Positions 1 through 16,300 of a stretch of 64,000 bases of DNA are shown piece by piece. The DNA is from Argopecten irradians (taxonomy: Eukaryota > Mollusca > Bivalvia > Pectinida > Pectinidae). Every line of letters begins with the position of its first letter. Within the stretch, counting starts at the first letter, position 1. The position numbers and the translations under genes were made by a program. Under the pieces are notes generated by a model. The model had not been told where the DNA came from, ran no database searches, and saw only the letters and a list, made by a program, of their open reading frames with translations. The DNA lies in contig NC_091135.1 in assembly GCF_041381155.1 (NCBI RefSeq), positions 6,191,620 through 6,255,619 on the forward strand, written 5' to 3'.

Positions 1-177
1 AAATAAAAATTGATGATGGTGATTCAAATTAAAAAGAGGGACTACATTTATGAAACACAAAGCACAAAAAAATGAATATAAATGAAAGTGTGCAGTCATA
101 ATTCATAAGCAGTACAGTCTGTATTTCTATAAATTTGGACTGAAAATAGAGCAATTTCAACTATTTATTGTAGTTAC

Positions 178-3344
<3,167 letters not shown>

Positions 3345-5780
3345 CTGCGAAACAACATATCAAAAATAAGTTATATTATAATCATCTAATGTAATAATTT
3401 GCAGTATCGTTAGAAATTGTTTGACAGAGATCAAGAGTTATATCAAGGTAGTCTTCTATCTCTGTCTGTTTTCTTTGAGAGTCAATAAAGTTTTACCTGG
3501 CCTGGTCACTGAGGATAAACCCAGTCCTAACCCGCTACAATATTATTCATGTGCATGTGTATGTTTTGTGCTAAATGTGCTGCTGCTTGTAAGACTTGTT
3601 GTTATTCGTTTACAGTGTTAAATCTAGGATTTAGCATTAAGGGTTTTCAGGACCAATGGTTTTAAGAATCGTGAGTCCCAGGATGTGGGGGGGAGGGGGG
3701 GGGGGTTCCTCCCCTAGAAAAATTTAATATTTTTTTTTTTTTTGAACATTTTTGTTGATGTTGAAAAATCACAAAAATCACTCAAGGCTGATGATTCTAC
3801 TATAATTCTAAGGCCGCTAAACGGCCCCATTCCCCTTCTAGCGGCCCCATTTTCAATTGCCCGATTGTTCTTAAAATTCTCAAACAGCTTGCCTGTGAGC
3901 TGTGACTTTCTATGTAAAAAAGTCGTAAGACTATCCAAAAATTTCTGTTCCGTATTTTAGTCGTGTCATTTCAAGCGTTTAGGTGATGTGTAGCGTTTGA
4001 GTGAAAGCTTCTATGTGATCAAAATATCAAACACGCTATAAGATGAAACAATTTGCGTTGAAAACATGAAAATTCCAAGTGGGATCGATTTGTAAAAGAT
4101 GATTTGTCAAATTTTTGATAAATTTATAAACAATGAAGTTAACATAAATGAACTAGTTCACAACATAGACACATCGGTTTTTTCCTAGAAATAACTGAAC
4201 GATCATCTGGCAGTCTGTGCATAGGCGACAGTCTCTCGTCACATCTGTCACTTCGTTTATCGCCTCATTATTGACTATTTATTTGAAATAGTAAATAAAT
4301 AAGATAGTTATGACTTTGAGTCATGTAAATAATTATATTACTACAAGATTTTTGCGAAATTTCCCCACAACTTTGCACTGAGTAATATGAACAGTTCGCC
4401 GGTCGTTGGCGTTCAAAGTGAAACTGAAGTCTGAATATTGAATAATTATGACGATGATTTTCTCGGATATGGATAAATAATTTATCTTATTTCAAAACGA
4501 TTATCAAAGTTAGCAAATCAGTATTTCATTCCATTGCATGTACTTGAAAGGTGAAAGTGATATTTTCTTGAACAGGAAAGCTGCTTTCACCAGAAAAAAA
4601 ATTAAACACTTTTGTGTCAATTTGTGATGGATGGTAGTCGAGAAATCTTTCCATTTCTGATGTTTTTACTGAGAGAAAAACTTATAAAACTTAAAAAAAA
4701 ATATTATGATATTATTTCTCCAAAACTTCTATGATATTAGTTTATTGAAAATTTTAACGTATGTCTAAAAGCTTGACACACAAAACATTTAATTAATGAA
4801 TATAAATCTATAATGTAATAGAAAATGTTAGATTTCATTTGAATGATAAAATATGTTAGATTTCATTTGAATGAGAAAATGCGATGCCAGGGGCCCTGTT
4901 TGAAAAATGGTGGAATCGACCTTGTCACAGCATATATCATGAATATCTGCGTTTGAACTCCTATTTCTTGTCATGCCATTTACTTTCCCGTTATCCGTAC
5001 AGATGTTACAGAACTATAAGTTTTTCTCACTGTCATACTTCAACCATGAGAACAGTGATAACCATTTTTTTTATTAAAGGTTCTCATTTTTAGAGCGGGT
5101 TCATTTGATGCCAGTTCCCCTTATGTTGCTTTTCCCCTTCATCTCTATCATCGGCATGAGGCGTTATTAACCAAAACGTTTTCGGCCCCTTTTCTAATTT
5201 CAATTTTATGGGAGGCATGTTTTCCATGTGTCAACAACAACAGCCATCTTCTAAAAATGTTGTGCGTCCCACAGACGTGCAATGTTAAAACAGGTGCTTC
5301 CTTCTCGATTTTCCTGTGTACTAGACGCAGGAGGCACACATAGATCAATCGCTGGTTTAAGTTTATCGGATGACTTCTCTATTGCTGTATGTATTTTCTA
5401 GTAAATGAAACTGTTCTTAACTTCTTACAACCAACCTCACAGTTACCCGAACCTAAAATCAGAAAATTGCTTCCACAACTTTTCCTTAAATCAGTCATCA
5501 TTTTTTTTATGAATATAAAATTGATGAGACTCACTAAAAATTAGAAAGTTAATTGATATTTCAGACTTAGTAGATATTGTGAATATCTTAGGCCAGCCGT
5601 TTGCTAATATTAAGGATTAATGACTTAGCAGCTCTCGCACCGCAGTTGCAGATGCCGGGATCTCTCGATGAACAAATCAGTAACGAATATTTAGATAGGA
5701 ATTTGTCAATATAGTTAAAACTGATAACTTTCGTGGACAATCAACGAAATATCTACATATATGATTACGAATGACAAAAA
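3345..5780. other. Intergenic stretch, no supported gene
   Basis: AT-rich sequence between the CUL2 5' end and the 1-kb duplication. It should hold the CUL2 promoter and first non-coding exon, but nothing there can be placed with confidence. A 69-codon reading frame at 4884-5093 contains a WWNRP word loosely like membrane-bound O-acyltransferases; this is too weak to call. Confidence 0.5.
3687..3706 (+). other. G-rich tract, possible G-quadruplex
   Basis: A nearly pure G run (7 G, one A, 12 G), about 360 bp upstream of the CUL2 start codon on the opposite strand. It could fold as a quadruplex or simply be a homopolymer error hotspot. Confidence 0.4.
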
Positions 5781-7823
5781 CTTCGAACGTTCAAACAGTT
5801 ATTTTTAGACGTGATAAAACATTTCTCTTTATTTTTATCAATAAACTTCCTCAAATGGGCCGAACTTTCATTTCTACCGATAATACTAAAACTGTCATTC
5901 TGTCAAAAAAGGTTCATCGATATATCTATAAATTGTCATGAAACAAAAGTATCAAATAATCCATCGAGGAACATATACCTGGAACAATATGGTTGAGTTA
6001 ATCTTCGGTAAATTAAGAAATAATCCCCTCAAGTGTAACCGCACAGGAGGTCGCCATGTTCTCACGTTTCGCAACGAGAAGCCTACGAGACTTTTAAGTG
6101 GCAAATATATTTTTCAGAGAACATAACAGGTGCGGAAGTCACGAAAAATGCAAATCAATATATTTCTAACGTAATAACATTTTTAGTTCTATTTCTAAAA
6201 ATTTGTTTACTGAATTATCTTTAAAAACACAATTTTATTATGATTAACATTAGACGGAAAAATGTCTACATAAAAATAATATTTTTTCCGTAAGATAAGA
6301 AAAATATTTCGTAATATTTATAAACCAAAATTAGTTTAGACAGCACCGCTTCCCACACGACTTGGATACGAACGGTCTTGTCGAGAATATTCCTGTAGTT
6401 CGCCTGTAATACCTATCACTGGTTAGAAGGAGAGGTAAGAAATGCACATAAAGATAATTTAAAACAGTAAATAACACCAAATTAGCATTAAATTACGTTA
6501 AGAACCAACTGTAACAATTTCACTGCCTGCTTTCTCTTTGCTATTCCAACTTCCAAGTAGATATTTAAAGCTCACCAGCCACTGCATATGCATTCCAAGA
6601 AAAAGAAGTACAAGCATTTTGCATTTTGTATAAATAGATAGTTCAACAATAAATTAAAAAATATATTACTTCTTTAAATTCTTTCGAATTCTTTATTTTC
6701 ATTCACATTTTCAGCATGGAAGATCCAATATTAAAAAATTCCAGAAAATTCTATGCAATAAATATAATAACTATCAAATGGGCTCAAATTTTTTTACACT
6801 CTTCGAACGTTCAAACAGTTATTTTTAGACGTGATAAAACATTTCTCTTTATTTTTATCAATAAACTTCCTCAAATGGGCCGAACTTTCATTTCTACCGA
6901 TAATACTAAAACTGTCATTCTGTCAAAAAAGGTTCATCGATATATCTATAAATTGTCATGAAACAAAAGTATCAAATAATCCATCGAGGAACATATACCT
7001 GGAACAATATGGTTGAGTTAATCTTCGGTAAATTAAGAAATAATCCCCTCAAGTGTAACCGCACAGGAGGTCGCCATGTTCTCACGTTTCGCAACGAGAA
7101 GCCTACGAGACTTTTAAGTGGCAAATATATTTTTCAAGAGAACATAACAGGTGCGGAAGTCACGAAAAATGCAAATCAATATATTTCTAACGTAATAACA
7201 TTTTTAGTTCTATTTCTAAAAATTTGTTTACTGAATTATCTTTAAAAAACACAATTTTATTATGATTAACATTAGACGGAAAAATGTCTACATAAAAATA
7301 ATATTTTTTCCGTAAGATAAGAAAAAATATTTCGTAATATTTATAAACCAAAATTAGTTTAGACAGCACCGCTTCCCACACGACTTGGATACGAACGGTC
7401 TTGTCGAGAATATTCCTGTAGTTCGCCTTTAATACCTATCACTGGTTAGAAGGAGAGGTAAGAAATGCACATAAAGATAATTTAAAACGGTAAATAACAC
7501 CAAATTAGCATTAAATTACGTTAAGAACCAACTGTAATAATTCACTGCCTGCTTTCTCTTTGCTATTCCAACTTCCAAGTAGATATTTAAAGCTCACCAG
7601 CCACTGCATATGCATTCCAAGAAAAAGAAGTACAAGCATTTTGCATTTTTTATAAATAGATAGTTCAACAATAAATTAAAAAATATATTACTTCTTTAAA
7701 TTCTTTCGAATTCTTTATTTTCATTCACATTTTCAGCATGGAAGATCCAATATTAAAAAATTCCAGAAAATTCTATGCAATAAATATAATAACTATCAAA
7801 TGGGCTCAAATTTTTTTACACTC
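5781..7823. repeat. 1.02-kb near-identical tandem duplication
   Basis: Copy 1 is 5781-6800 and copy 2 is 6801-7823. Reading the two against each other shows only about eight differences, mostly one-base homopolymer indels. Both start CTTCGAACGTTCAAACAG and end GGCTCAAATTTTTTTACACT. Short reading frames of 61 to 95 codons are shared, but they look like chance open frames without recognisable domains. The duplication is either very recent or an unmerged-haplotype assembly artefact. Confidence 0.9.
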
Positions 7824-7949
7824 ATATCTTCTTCAAGTGAATGATAGATGCTCTGCATATTTATGAATTCCAGTTAGATAAAGAACAATTAATGAATAAG
7901 AATTTTATTTATTATACTTGTAAACAAACATGTTAAGACATATAATTAA

Positions 7950-8793
7950 TAGGGCTGAAACGATTAGTCGAATAATCGGAGGGGATTAGATTAATGAAGC
8001 TGATCGCTGATAATCGATTAAAGATTTTATTAATCGTTAATTGTAACATGCATAGCAAGTGCATTGTAAGCTGACTAAACACGTTGACAGATCATGGATT
8101 TCTGAGTAAGCCATTCCGACTGGAGTTTCATCTCTTTATGTACATGTTTTGAACTCAACAAAGCATATGTGATGTGAGAAATACTTGTTAAATTACGTCT
8201 CTGTGGAAGTTAAAGTCATTAATCAATGAAAAAGTGGATGTCATGAGAAAGCTTGCAGCACGCTGTTCGCCAATTTTCACTAGCGATCAACTTCATGTTG
8301 TTACGTCACGGAGGCCTAATCGCCGCCGGGACGCTCAGGAGCGGAAGGAGCAGTAATCTTGAACATTTAAATTTTACTATTGCATGTGTTTATCATATAA
8401 AAAGAATGTTTTTGTTCATATTCAAATTGAAGATAAGAGTTGTTGATTTATTTTATTTTTTTTATCACGGAAATAAAAAAAGTTCACAGCGGGTTAGCAG
8501 ACTGGATTTAAACGATGTTACAGAAGACGATACAGGAACAGAATTCAGAGTTTATTTGGGATAAAATACATTTGTTTTGTAAATAAATCTATTCTTTTTT
8601 GTTGGTAGGCTTATATTTTGTAATATCGTACAGTAGGTGTTATTTTTAGTTGATACCAAAACATGTCGGACGTTTTCAGTACTGTTGTCAGTAGTGAAAC
8701 AATATAGTTGCCTTCAATTCAAACGATTATTAAATAATCGATTACATGTGACCGAATAATCGAATACAAAAATTGATAATCGTTTCAGCCCTA
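7950..8793. mobile_element. Non-autonomous hAT element with intact target duplication
   Basis: An 844-bp element with ends TAGGGCTGAAACGATTA and the reverse complement. It is flanked by perfect 8-bp direct repeats ATAATTAA at 7942-7949 and 8794-8801. The TAGGG-type ends and the 8-bp target duplication are hAT hallmarks. Subterminal copies of CGAATAATCG and similar words repeat near both ends. A 103-codon frame inside (8253-8564) shows no hAT transposase motif, so the element looks non-autonomous. The intact duplication suggests a fairly young insertion. Confidence 0.9.
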
Positions 8794-8899
8794 ATAATTA
8801 ATATACACAACACAAAGCCCTACTCATAACTTGTGCGAAAGGAGCGGGTCGGTGTGTACATAGTATTAAATATGGCCTCTGTCACTCAGCTGACGGAGC

Positions 8900-9075
8900 A
8901 TGCTTTTTTGGCTCAGTCGGTAGAGCCATAGATTTCCACGCTGGAGACCCGGGTTCAATTCCTGGTCGGGGCACTCGACAGGAATGGGTATTTTCCCTGT
9001 TCTTCTACACTTGAATGACCAGCTACGGAAGGACATTAACATTGCACATGCACAATACATCGCCCACAGGTCAGC
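8900..9075 (+). mobile_element. tRNA-derived SINE
   Basis: It contains an A-box-like TGGCTCAGTCGGTAGAG at 8909 and a B-box-like GGGTTCAATTCC at 8951, spaced as in an RNA polymerase III promoter. A non-tRNA body follows (CGACAGGAATGGGTATTTTC). It cannot be folded into a complete tRNA, because the acceptor stem is absent. Confidence 0.65.
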
Positions 9076-10306
9076 TATCAGATTCTCCAGACAACACCCA
9101 CTCTATACACACAGAAAGAGAAAGAGAGAAGGATAAGTCTGAACAACTCAAAGCTTTTATACAGACTGGCAAAATAAAAGTAGAATTTATAGAACCGTTC
9201 CTTTGTAGCTTCCTGGTGTAGTTTAAGAAACCACGATTGGAAACACAAAACAAAACTGAAAGTATAACGGTTTAACCTACCTTCATGATAAATATAACCT
9301 CGTTTATGGGTATGAGAACAGAACTGAAAGTGAAAGTAGAATATATATCTTAGATACACGTCAACCCTTCCAATGAATAGTCACATCAATGATAATACAT
9401 GTTTCATACGTATACTTATACTTATATAGTATCAAGTAAGTCATTAACATACAAATACTACTCATATACACTCACACCCCATCGTGGCCTTGGTCAACAT
9501 ACAAACATAAGCAATTTCCACATGTAACTGTAGTACAGTACATATATAAGTAATAAAATAAGCATAACTATTTATTTTCTCATATACAGTTTTAGTCTTT
9601 GACTGCAGCTGAGTCAAAAGGATGCAACTTAAAACGAAATGATAGAGAAGTTTGTATATGGAAAAATATAGCATGACTAGGCTTTGAACCCATAACAAGC
9701 AAACGTTTTGTAGATACTAAAATTCTCATCTCATCAGTTGTAAGTTCTGAGAATACATGTACATAATGTGGAAAATTTTAGAACATTCTCATGCATTGTA
9801 CTAGTGCATATATAGGATTGAAGCAAATCTGGCGTTTCAAGGAATATTGATCCATCATGATAATATACAGTGGTCAAATTTATCTGTTAATAACAGGAAA
9901 AAGTTATCCATCTAGATACATTGGTTTATACATGTGCTTATGTATTCTCTTTGAAATTTGAAGCATACATAAAAATATAGTTATTTAATTCTGACTGGAT
10001 GTTGACATATACTTTTGTTACAACAAATGCCATATGAAGGTCTGCTTGATGAAGCAATATATATGTGGTCAGACCTCCTGAATACATATGTGTACGGACA
10101 TAAAAGTTATGCAGTGGTGCATGTGCACCGTGCTTGATTTGACAGTAAAATACATTTAGTCTTAAGTTCAGACAGTGACAAGAGTTTAAGCAGTTTGATA
10201 TCCCCTATAATATATAAACAATCTGGATGCTTTGAGTTTTATTTTCTTTAATGGCAGATCCATTTTAAACCAAAAATATTATCACTTCATGTAGATTTAT
10301 TAACAG
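9076..10306. other. Region upstream of SPAG1
   Basis: No supported gene. A 5'UTR acceptor for SPAG1 (TTATTAACAG) ends at 10306. The SPAG1 promoter and first exon should lie in or left of this stretch, but no TATA or CpG signal stands out. Confidence 0.4.
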
Positions 10307-10323
10307 GGTAGCAGAATCTTGCA

Positions 10324-13300
10324 ATGACGGAGAGAAGCCTGTTGGTATCAGACAGAACAAAGAGATATGACATCCCGCTTGGCCATCTAGACTATGGCTA
10401 TATTGAGACATGCCGCGATAGTAAGGAACTGGAGAAGATCCTGGTTATCCTCAGGTAAAGACCTATGCAATGCCGATAATTTTGATACACTAAATATTTA
10501 ATTACTGAATTTACTTCTGATTTGTGCGATGATTATGTATGTGTACTGTACTTACTTTGGATTTTGAAATAGGATATTTTGAACAGAACATTCTTTGATA
10601 CTTGCATTTTATTACTACTTACAGTAAAACAAGGTTATTATAAATAACAAACCTACGAGAAACAAAATTACTTTGTTATAAAAATAGTTTATTATACACA
10701 TATTGTAGATTAATCTTATTGAAATCTCAACAGGGAATGAAAACTACTACAGTATAAACATGAATTTGTTGTAAGCATGTTCGGTATTTACAGATTTACT
10801 GTACAGTATTTGTAATTGTTGAAAATATTTATATATTTATTGGCTGAAAAAAACTCAAGAATCTGATGCCATCGCTACGGAAAAAAATTACTGTTATTCA
10901 AACTACAGATAGGATCTATCTTCTGTATGTTGCTCCTGAATGCTGATCAAGTATATTTGAGTGTTATTGAATTAATATGTTTTCTGTAAATGGATTGAAT
11001 TATTTACATGTTATTGTTTGCAGGAGTGGTGAAGAGGGTACATATCCAGACCTTGAAAAGGCATGTGAAGAAAGACTTGGAAGTTTGAATCCAAAGAGGT
11101 ACAACGTAGTTAAGATAACATAATCTTTGCTATCAAAGGTTATTCAGTATACTATGCTCTCTGAGGATGTCACTGAATACCATTGACTGGTTGATAATAA
11201 TCTTTAAATTACAATAATAGCTTGTTTTGTTTAAGTCTATCTTTTTAAACACTTTTTTTTTTAATTCAAGCTTGCATTTAAACATTTGTATCTGTTACAT
11301 ACTACATTTGAATTCTTGAAAATAAAAGATTTGGATTCTAACATTTGAAATGTTTTATTATTCTGCTGTCGTGTATTGAGACAAGCTGTTTCAAATATTT
11401 CTTTATTTTGCAGTCGTGTATTGAGAAAGGCAGATCCCTTACTAAAACCATCAGATCTTGAGAAGGATGAATGGAATGAAATTGATAAAGGACTGCAGGT
11501 GAGAACAAAGAGTAAAAAAATCCATGATAGAAAATGATTTTATAAAAATTGACAATAGAAAAATATCATATCATGTAAAAATGTTTCCACTTCTTTCCTT
11601 TACAAACTTCTGCCTTTCATTGATTCAATGAGCAGTGCCTGTTGGTTGTGTAGGCATGGCCTTCTAGTCTGTTTTCAGTCTTGTCTAGTCAACTTCTGTA
11701 ACGACCAATAAACCTCTAGTGCTGAGATCCATTATTAGACTTGTTCTATGCTTTAATGAAGTACCATAGATATGTGAAATAAATGACATTGAAATTTGTT
11801 CAGTGTAATCCATATATAATCGGTCAAAAATTTTAACCAACTTCATCTCAACACATCATCCACTATTTCCTAGTTGGGCGTCACTTAAACCTTCAAAGGA
11901 AGTCTCTATAGGTCTTTGATTGGTCAGTTTTTCTCCTTAAATTACCTACAGTTTTACTATGGCATAGTCCAGGGGTGGATATTACGACAGTGATAGTAAC
12001 CACTGGAATATTGAGGATACTCAACACACCAGAGTTACAGAAAACTGATGTACCTGGCTTGCAGCATGCTATTTTAAATGTTATTATTAAAATAGGATTA
12101 CAAGTGAGGAATGCTGGCCTTGTGAGCTGTTTGATAAGCATTTCTTTTAATGATATGGATAATTATGATACTTAAAGCTGTTTGGTTTTGTGTAGAATTG
12201 GAGCTCATCCATGAAGTATAGGGATGACTCAATCAGCTCTCAAAAGATTGTCCCTACAAAAGCTAAGGGGGAGGAGTTTGATGACAGTGACCTTCCTCCA
12301 ATCAGATCCAGTGTAACATCTATAAACGGCACCGCTGTCAATGGAACTGCCGATCAGGTCATATCATGTTTTTTTTTTAAATACAAGAAAATAACAATAT
12401 TTTTGGTGAATTTTCAGCTTTAATGAAAATATTTTTAGAATATAGATTTGTTAATTCAAAGTGAACGAGGTGAAATTAACTGACAGAAATGTGATTACTT
12501 ATAAATACTAATTAACTAATTCAGAATATTAATTAATATTTACTGAATTTCATTTGCTTACAGTCAGATAAAGCAGCAAAAAGTAATAAAAGGGTAAAAC
12601 CAAGAGACTACAAAGAATGGGATAAGTAAGTTTGATACCTTCATCCTCATTTTTAATTCCTTAATTATTAATTCCCCTGTTTTATATATGTAATAATTAG
12701 ATTGACAATATCTATTTTATTCTTACATTCAACTTCCTTACTTTGACCTTTTATGTTCATGTTTCATTACTAATGTAATTTGCTGAATCACGTCATAAAA
12801 ACTAATCGATTTAACATCTTACGATGTCAGTAAGTTATATCTCTTCACTAAAGTACTTGCTGGTAATATATGCATTTATGTTTACATAGAAAGGTCTATG
12901 TTGTATTTTGTTCTTGTCTAATACATGCATCAACATATAATATGTTTTGTTCTCTATGAAAACAGGTTTGATGTGGACAAAGAACTAGAAAAGGTTGAGC
13001 AGGAGGGGGAAAAGAAGAAAGAATATGCATCAAATGCTGCCCCTAATATTGAAAGCCAAATTAACTCTACAGGTTAGTGTAGAGTTAATATGTTACCTGG
13101 TAATATTTGGTTCGATGGTATAACATTGTATTAACAGCCAGGGTTATAAGAACATTCAGTACAAAAGTCATATTGACTAATTCACATACCATATGATAAG
13201 TTTGTGTTTCTCTTGGTGATGAAATGACACTAAAAGATGTTATTATACCTCACATTTATTTAGAATGTTCTGATTGGATTAAACTTGATCACATGACATT

Positions 13301-16300
13301 GATTAAGTTAGATATCTCCCCGTAATCAGGATGTGACGAAAAAAACTGTCAGGGAAATAACCCCTCAGGGAAATAACCCCTTGGAAGCTCCGCATGTGAC
13401 CGGAAGTGGACGTCAACTGCAACGTCAGCCACCAACTATGACAACGCTGTTGCATATTTTTTGCAGTCAGACAAATTTAGCAACGTTGTTGGGAAATATC
13501 TTTTATTATTTTAACTAGAGATTTAGATAGCTTGTTTATGTTGAATATAACAAATCTATGGATTTTTAAAAATTTTGTTCGCTATTATAAAATTTTTATG
13601 TCCCTGTAATTGTATAATATCCTGCGCTAATTCCATTTTTGCAGAAAGATTACAAAGAGTTACGTTCCATCACCACTTGAGATATACTAGTCCTGCACAA
13701 ACGTTTTTGGGTATTATGTGGTTCATGAATTAGTCCCATTACAGTGAGGTATCAGTAATCTAAATAAGAACTTCAACGGAGCGCAATTTTGACAGAAAAT
13801 TAAAATCAAACTTTTGGATCAGCAACGTCTAGTGTATATTGTGCATTTTGTTCAGTAATTAGATATTATCTTAGAAACATATGTGTGGTGGCATGGTGGT
13901 GTAAGCCACAGGTATAGGTTTGGCTCGGTGATTGGGTGCTGTAGATCAGGAATTCAAGGCCCAATAGGGCAGGTGCCTTAAGATTGTCTTCCTTTATCAC
14001 TTCTGTTTCTAGTTTTAAAAAAGGGAATAAAAATTATATACAATCATAGTTTGAGACCGGATATTTCGACTGTCGATAGTGACCAACCTCGGATGAGTCG
14101 AATACCCCGTATTCCTCGAACTATTGACCTGGTCCCCTGCTGTTCGAGTTATAGGGGTTTTACTGTATATGAATAGAGTGATTGGGGTTTTGTCAGAATC
14201 AGAAAACTGCTGATGATAATGATGATATTGACTGCCACTGATATATACATACTGAGTTTGTCCATCCTTACAGGTATGTCTGAGGAAGAGAAGCTGAGGA
14301 AGGCCACCAGAGAAAAAGATAAAGGCAATGAGGTGAGAGTTGATCACAGTTTTCACTCTTGAATCTCCATATCACAAAAATATATACCTATACCTATAAC
14401 TATACACTATAAACTTGAAAATTTATTCGAGAAGAGAAATTATGCTGACTACACGAAGACCATTTTGACACAAAAACTTCATCAATACGTAATATTATGT
14501 TTATGTATGAACATTGTTGATAGCAGTTCAAAGGTATACCAATTGGGAAAATGACACTGTCATGAAATGTTTGTACCTGCTAAATACAAAATTAAGAATT
14601 TATTCATGTTTAGTTGTTTACAGTATTTTGAAGTATTGTAACTATAAGTAGTCTAGCCCAATACCACCCTAAAACTATCAATGCCGTTGACTTGAAAGAG
14701 GCAAAGAAGATATACTATTTGATGTTACAGGCGTACAGATCCGGAGACTATGAGGAGGCCATCCTTTACTATTCCCGTAGTATATCTTTGATTCAGACAG
14801 CTGCCTCCATCAACAACAGGGCTTTAGCATGTAAGTTATGAAAAATATATGTCTAAATTGTTTAATATGATAAATTGTGTAGTGTGTCAAATATTCAGAC
14901 GGCGTCCTCAATCAAAAGATGTTGAGGACTAAATTTGCCTGTTAGTTATAGCAACATCAAAATTGCAGTAAAAGTAAAGTAATAAACTTATTTTTAGAAA
15001 GTCGTGTGTCAGAGAGATAATCCTTGATCTCTACATTCTAAAAGAATGCAACTAACTAATTATGGTCATACTTTTGAAATCAACTTCATTGTTTACATCT
15101 TGGAAGCAACCAAACACTGTATATTCATTTGATAAATCTGTTTCAAATTGATTGGCTTTTATTTAATCATGTATATATGTGTCTAATTAACACAAAACTA
15201 AGTACATATGAAATCATTTATTTTGCCCTTGTGCATGCACAATCTGTAATTCATTCCATATAGGACATAGTGCCATGGAATTTTTTGGGACACAATTAAT
15301 TATTTTCAATATTTTTAGGTCACCTAAGACAAGTCTCAAGTGACCTATTGTAATCACCTTTTGTCCGTCGTCGTCCGTCGTGCGTCGTATGTCCGTAAAC
15401 AATTTACATTTTCGACTTCTTCTCCAAAACTGCTGAAGCAATTTCAATGAAATTTTGCACAAACCTTCTAAGGCATAAGGCCAATCAAAATTGTGAATTA
15501 TATGGTCCCCACCCCCCAGGGAACTATGGGAGGGGCCAAAAGGGGTAAAATTGACTAAAATTTCAAAAATCTTCTTCTCCACTCACAGATGTGATGGAAT
15601 TAAATACTCTTCATAGATAGAAAGGTCATAAGGTCCTTTACAAAAATTGTGAATTATATGACCCTGGGGTCTCAGGTTTCCCCCTGGGGAGGGGGTTAAG
15701 TTTACTATAGTTTATATAGGGAAAACACATTTTTGAGTATTATTTGATCATTTGTAATAGGAAATGAGTCAAATATTGTCAGAATTATCAGTATGAGATT
15801 GCCATTGAATCCTATTAACCAATTTTCCATGACTGACCCCCAGGGGCCTTAGGGGCGGGGTCAAAAGGGGTCAAATAGGCTATATCTTCAAAAATCTTCT
15901 TCTGAAATTCTGGAAATGGTAGAATCACATACTCTTCATAGATGGAAAGGTCTTGAGGTCCTTTACCAAAATTGTGAATTATATGACCCTGGGGTCTCAC
16001 GTTTCCCCCTGGGGAGGGGGTCAAGTTTACTATAGTTTATATAGTGAAAACACATTTATGAGCATTTTTTGCTCAATTTTAATACGAAATGAGTCAAACT
16101 TGTTTAGAATTATAAGCATGAGATAACATTTTAATATCATATCTATATTGGTCCTGGTCAACCCCCTCGGGGCAGAGGGGCGGGGCCAAAATGGGCAAAT
16201 AGGCTAAAACTTTAAAAATCTTCTTCTTAAATACTGGAAATGGTAGAATCAAATACTCTTGATAGATGGACAGGTCTTAAGGTGTTTTATGAAAATTGTG

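Noticed and set aside
4884-5093. Reading frame with WWNRP, loosely like O-acyltransferases
   Set aside because: Similarity is only a few residues and the frame lacks neighbouring exons or further family motifs.
6716-7245. Overlapping 61-95 codon frames repeated in the 1-kb duplication
   Set aside because: AT-rich, no domain, and their conservation is explained by near-identity of the whole duplicated segment.
8905-8975. Possible tRNA gene
   Set aside because: A and B boxes are present but there is no acceptor stem or full cloverleaf, and a non-tRNA body follows; better explained as a SINE.
13880-13980. tRNA-like TGGCTCGGTGATT...GAATTCAAGGCC
   Set aside because: Boxes are too degenerate to call even a SINE with confidence.
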